DNA from: AP-15 sp963702685
Lineage (GTDB): Bacteria > Pseudomonadota > Alphaproteobacteria > ATCC43930 > CGMCC-115725
Reading direction: 5' to 3'
Assembly (NCBI GenBank): GCA_963702685.1
Contig: CAVPDQ010000008.1
Span: 248,001-312,000, forward strand
Length of the DNA stretch: 64,000 nucleotides
Below the pieces are notes generated by a model. The model was not told the DNA's origin and made no database searches. It worked only from the letters and a program-made list of their open reading frames with translations. Position numbers and translations under genes: made by a program. Of the stretch, positions 61,609 to 64,000 are shown one piece after another (the first letter of the stretch is position 1; each line of letters starts with the position of its first letter).

Positions 61609-62901
61609 GTGCCGGACTCGCTGGCGGCGCGCGGCGCAGGACGGGTCGCGTTTGTCCTCAAGGGGTATCCGCGGCTGTCGGAAACCTTTATCGCGCAGGA
61701 GATCCTGGCGCTCGAGCGGCGCGGCCTCGACATCCTGATCGTCTCGTTGCGCCAGCCGACCGACCGGGCGGCGCACCCCGTGCACCGCCAGATCGCGGCG
61801 GCGCTGCTCTATCTGCCGGAATACCTCTATCGGGAGCCGCGCCGGGTGGGGCGGGGCTGGCGGCGCGCGCGGCGGCGAGCCGGCTATCGCCGGGCATGGC
61901 GCATCTGGCTCGCCGATCTCTGGCGCGACCCGACCCCGAACCGGGTGCGCCGCTTTGGCCAGGCGCTGGTGCTGGCGGCCGAGCTGCCGGCCGATATCGG
62001 CCATCTCCATGCCCATTTTTTGCATACGCCGGCCTCGGTCGCGCGTTATGCGGCGCTGATCTGCGGGCTCGACTGGACGGTGTCGGCGCACGCCAAGGAC
62101 ATCTGGACCACACCCGGCTGGGACAAGGCGGAAAAGCTCGGATCGGCGGCGTGGGCGGTGACCTGCACCCGCGCCGGCCACGCCGATCTCGCTGCCCTGG
62201 CGCCGGACCCGAGCCGCGTCGGCCTCGTCTATCACGGGCTCGATCTCGAGCGGTTTCCACCGCCGCCGCCGCGACCGCCGCGCGGCGACGGCAGCGATCC
62301 GCAGCGCCCGGTGGTGCTGCTGTCGGTCGGCCGTGCGGTCGCCAAAAAAGGCTATGACGATCTGCTCCAGGCGTTGGCGCTGCTGCCTGACGGGCTCGCC
62401 TGGCGCCTCGTCCATATCGGCGGCGGCGGGCTGGCGGCGGCGTTGCGGCGCCGGGCCGGCGAGCTGGGCTTGGCGCAGCGTATCGACTGGCGCGGCGCGT
62501 TGCCTCAACCCGAGGTGCTCGATGCCTATCGCGCCGCCGACCTGTTTGTGCTCGCCGCCAAGATCGGGCCCGACGGCGACCGCGACGGCCTGCCCAATGT
62601 GCTGATGGAGGCGCAGAGCCAGCGCCTCGCCTGCATTGCGACGTGGGTGTCGGGGATCCCCGAGCTGATCGAGGATGGCGCGACCGGCGTCCTCCTCCCG
62701 CCGGCCGACCCGCCCGCACTCGCCGCAGCGCTCGAAAGCCTGATCCGCGACCCGGTCCGGCGCGCCGCTCTCGGGCTCGCCGGCGAGCGGCGGGTGCGCA
62801 CCGCCTTTGCGATAGAACGCGGCATCGACGCGCTCGCCCGCCGCTTTGGCTTGCCGGCGGCAACACGCGTTGGCGCGCCGCAATCGATCGACGCCGGCTG
62901 A
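61609..62901 (+). CDS. Glycosyltransferase family 4
   Basis: The 430-residue GT-B enzyme starts with GTG and has AFVLKGYPRLSETFIAQEIL, the acceptor-side HLHAHFLHTPASVARYAAL, the hinge VVLLSVGRAVAKKGYDDLLQ, and the donor-site EAQSQRLACIATWVSGIPEL. The GT4 family uses nucleotide sugars such as GDP-mannose, which ManC nearby could supply. It begins three bases after the previous gene's stop. Confidence 0.92.
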   Translation: MPDSLAARGAGRVAFVLKGYPRLSETFIAQEILALERRGLDILIVSLRQPTDRAAHPVHRQIAAALLYLPEYLYREPRRVGRGWRRARRRAGYRRAWRIWLADLWRDPTPNRVRRFGQALVLAAELPADIGHLHAHFLHTPASVARYAALICGLDWTVSAHAKDIWTTPGWDKAEKLGSAAWAVTCTRAGHADLAALAPDPSRVGLVYHGLDLERFPPPPPRPPRGDGSDPQRPVVLLSVGRAVAKKGYDDLLQALALLPDGLAWRLVHIGGGGLAAALRRRAGELGLAQRIDWRGALPQPEVLDAYRAADLFVLAAKIGPDGDRDGLPNVLMEAQSQRLACIATWVSGIPELIEDGATGVLLPPADPPALAAALESLIRDPVRRAALGLAGERRVRTAFAIERGIDALARRFGLPAATRVGAPQSIDAG

Positions 62902-62912
62902 GCCGCGGCTCG

Positions 62913-64000
62913 ATGCGGATCGCGTTTTATGCGCCGCTCAAGCCGCCGGACCATCCGGTGCCGTCGGGCGACCGGCGGATGGCGCAGCTGTTTCTGGCCG
63001 CGCTCAGAGGGGCCGGTCACGAGCCGGCGCTGGCGGCGCGCCTGCGCAGCTTCGAGGGACCGGGCGACGCGTTGCGGCAGGAGCGGCTGGAGGCGCTCGG
63101 GCGCAAGCTCGCGCTGCGGTATCTGCGCCAGTGCCGCGCCGCGCCGCAGGCGGCACCCGAGCTGTGGTTCACCTACCACCTCTACCACAAGGCGCCCGAC
63201 TGGCTCGGGCCGACCGTCGCCGCCGGGCTCGGCATTCCCTATGTCGTGGCCGAAGCCTCGTTTGCGCCAAAGCAGGCCGCCGGGCGCTGGGCCTTGGGGC
63301 ATCGCGCCGCCGAGCAGGCGATCCGGCAGGCCGCCCTGGTCATCGGCCTCAACCCCGCCGATCGCGGCTGCGTCCTGCCGCTGCTGCGCTGCGCGGCGCA
63401 ATGGGTGGCGATGACGCCGTTTCTCGACGCCCGCTCGCTGCCGGTGCGGGCGGGGTCCGGGGCCGGCGCGCCGCGGCTGATCGCCGTCGCGATGATGCGG
63501 CAGGGCGACAAGCTCGCCTCCTATCGCGTTCTCGGCGACGCCTTGTCTCGGCTCGGCGATCTCCCTTGGTCGCTGGAGGTGGTCGGCGATGGGGCGGCGC
63601 GGCCCGATGTCGAGCGGGCGCTGGCGCCGCTCGGCAATCGTGTGCGGTGGTCGGGCGCGCTCGACGCCGATCATGTCGCCCGGCGGCTCGCGGCGGCCGA
63701 TCTCTGCGTTTGGCCGGCGGTCAACGAGGCCTTTGGCATGGCCTTGCTCGAAGCCCAGGCGGTGGGGCTGCCGGTGGTGGCGGGGTTGGCGGGCGGGGTC
63801 GGCGAGGTCGTTGCGAGCGGGCTGACGGGGCTCCTTGTCGCGCCGGGCGACCCGGTGGCGTTCGCCGCCGCGGTGCGCGAGCTGCTGGCCGACCGCGAGC
63901 GGCTCGCCGCCTTTGGCGCCGCGGCGCGGCGGCGCGTGCTGGCCCGCCACGATCTTGCTGTCGCCGCCCGCCGGCTCGACGAAATCTTCGACGGCTTATG
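62913..64000 (+). CDS. Glycosyltransferase (GT4-like), runs to the window edge
   Basis: An ATG at 62913 opens a continuous frame to the last base: RIAFYAPLKPPDHPVPSGDR, ELWFTYHLYHKAPDWLG, WSLEVVGDGAARPDV, ADLCVWPAVNEAFGMALLEA and GLPVVAGLAGGVGEV. It ends DEIFDGL followed by TG, so the stop (probably TGA) falls one base beyond the window. With about 362 residues the protein is nearly complete. It follows the GT4 gene by 11 bases, in the same operon. Confidence 0.88.
   Translation, partial: MRIAFYAPLKPPDHPVPSGDRRMAQLFLAALRGAGHEPALAARLRSFEGPGDALRQERLEALGRKLALRYLRQCRAAPQAAPELWFTYHLYHKAPDWLGPTVAAGLGIPYVVAEASFAPKQAAGRWALGHRAAEQAIRQAALVIGLNPADRGCVLPLLRCAAQWVAMTPFLDARSLPVRAGSGAGAPRLIAVAMMRQGDKLASYRVLGDALSRLGDLPWSLEVVGDGAARPDVERALAPLGNRVRWSGALDADHVARRLAAADLCVWPAVNEAFGMALLEAQAVGLPVVAGLAGGVGEVVASGLTGLLVAPGDPVAFAAAVRELLADRERLAAFGAAARRRVLARHDLAVAARRLDEIFDGL

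Noticed and set aside
60349..62883. Minus-strand frame of 844 codons opposite the glycosyltransferases
   Set aside because: Both glycosyltransferase genes on the plus strand have full family motifs and tight operon spacing.

Overview
The window is a GC-rich chromosomal segment that most resembles an alphaproteobacterium, possibly Rhodospirillales-like. Support for this is a MmcB-type repair nuclease, a three-gene proton-translocating transhydrogenase (pntAA-pntAB-pntB), a lutABC lactate-oxidation operon, frequent ATGA start/stop overlaps, and dispersed palindromic intergenic repeats. The placement is inference from gene content. I see no rRNA, tRNA, CRISPR array, prophage or plasmid functions.

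Layout. 0-5.7 kb: a TPR/O-GlcNAc-transferase-like protein, then a duplicated-permease ABC importer and its ATPase. 5.7-17.6 kb: small lipoproteins, lysS with an SbmA/YddA-type ABC protein, mmcB, hldE (heptose for LPS), a Smr protein, lutABC, a frameshifted ketopantoate-reductase-like gene and a carboxymuconolactone-decarboxylase-like protein. 17.6-24.9 kb: an accessory zone with long inverted repeats, a truncated REP-associated transposase and its repeats, an ada-oxygenase operon whose third gene is cut short, a luciferase-like oxidoreductase, a GlcD-type FAD oxidase and a methyltransferase. 25-34 kb: a LysR regulator, a shattered sdhA copy, a lytic transglycosylase, a small cluster (AroQ-like, Gfo/Idh, 2-hydroxyacid dehydrogenase), a PEP-CTERM protein, a frameshifted hemC, and a RelB/YafQ toxin-antitoxin pair set between two copies of the pntB 3' end. 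34-43.4 kb: pnt operon, ECF sigma/anti-sigma, a two-component system and a mitochondrial-type aconitase. 43.5-55 kb: a nearly complete type II secretion system (gspE-F-H-I-J-L-M-C-D-K on the minus strand, gspG apart on the plus strand, prepilin peptidase divergent). 55-64 kb: a polysaccharide region with manC, a methyltransferase, a cyclic-nucleotide-binding protein, an atypical large ABC protein and three glycosyltransferases.

How the parts work together. The 55-64 kb block looks like a surface or exported glycan locus: ManC supplies GDP-mannose, three glycosyltransferases build the product, and the atypical ABC protein may export it or regulate its export, with a cNMP sensor encoded next to it. 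The T2SS locus would export folded proteins from the periplasm. LutABC, the GlcD-type oxidase, transhydrogenase and aconitase belong to central redox and carbon metabolism.

The most distinctive features are: the ABC protein at 57.5-60.3 kb, whose nucleotide-binding domain is split by about 275 residues and has altered Walker A, signature and Walker B residues; an AroQ-like protein lacking the expected lid tyrosine; several gene-fragment remnants and duplicated ends that mark past insertions; and a dense run of single-base frameshifts between about 26 and 33.5 kb that includes hemC, which raises the question of sequence error versus real decay.
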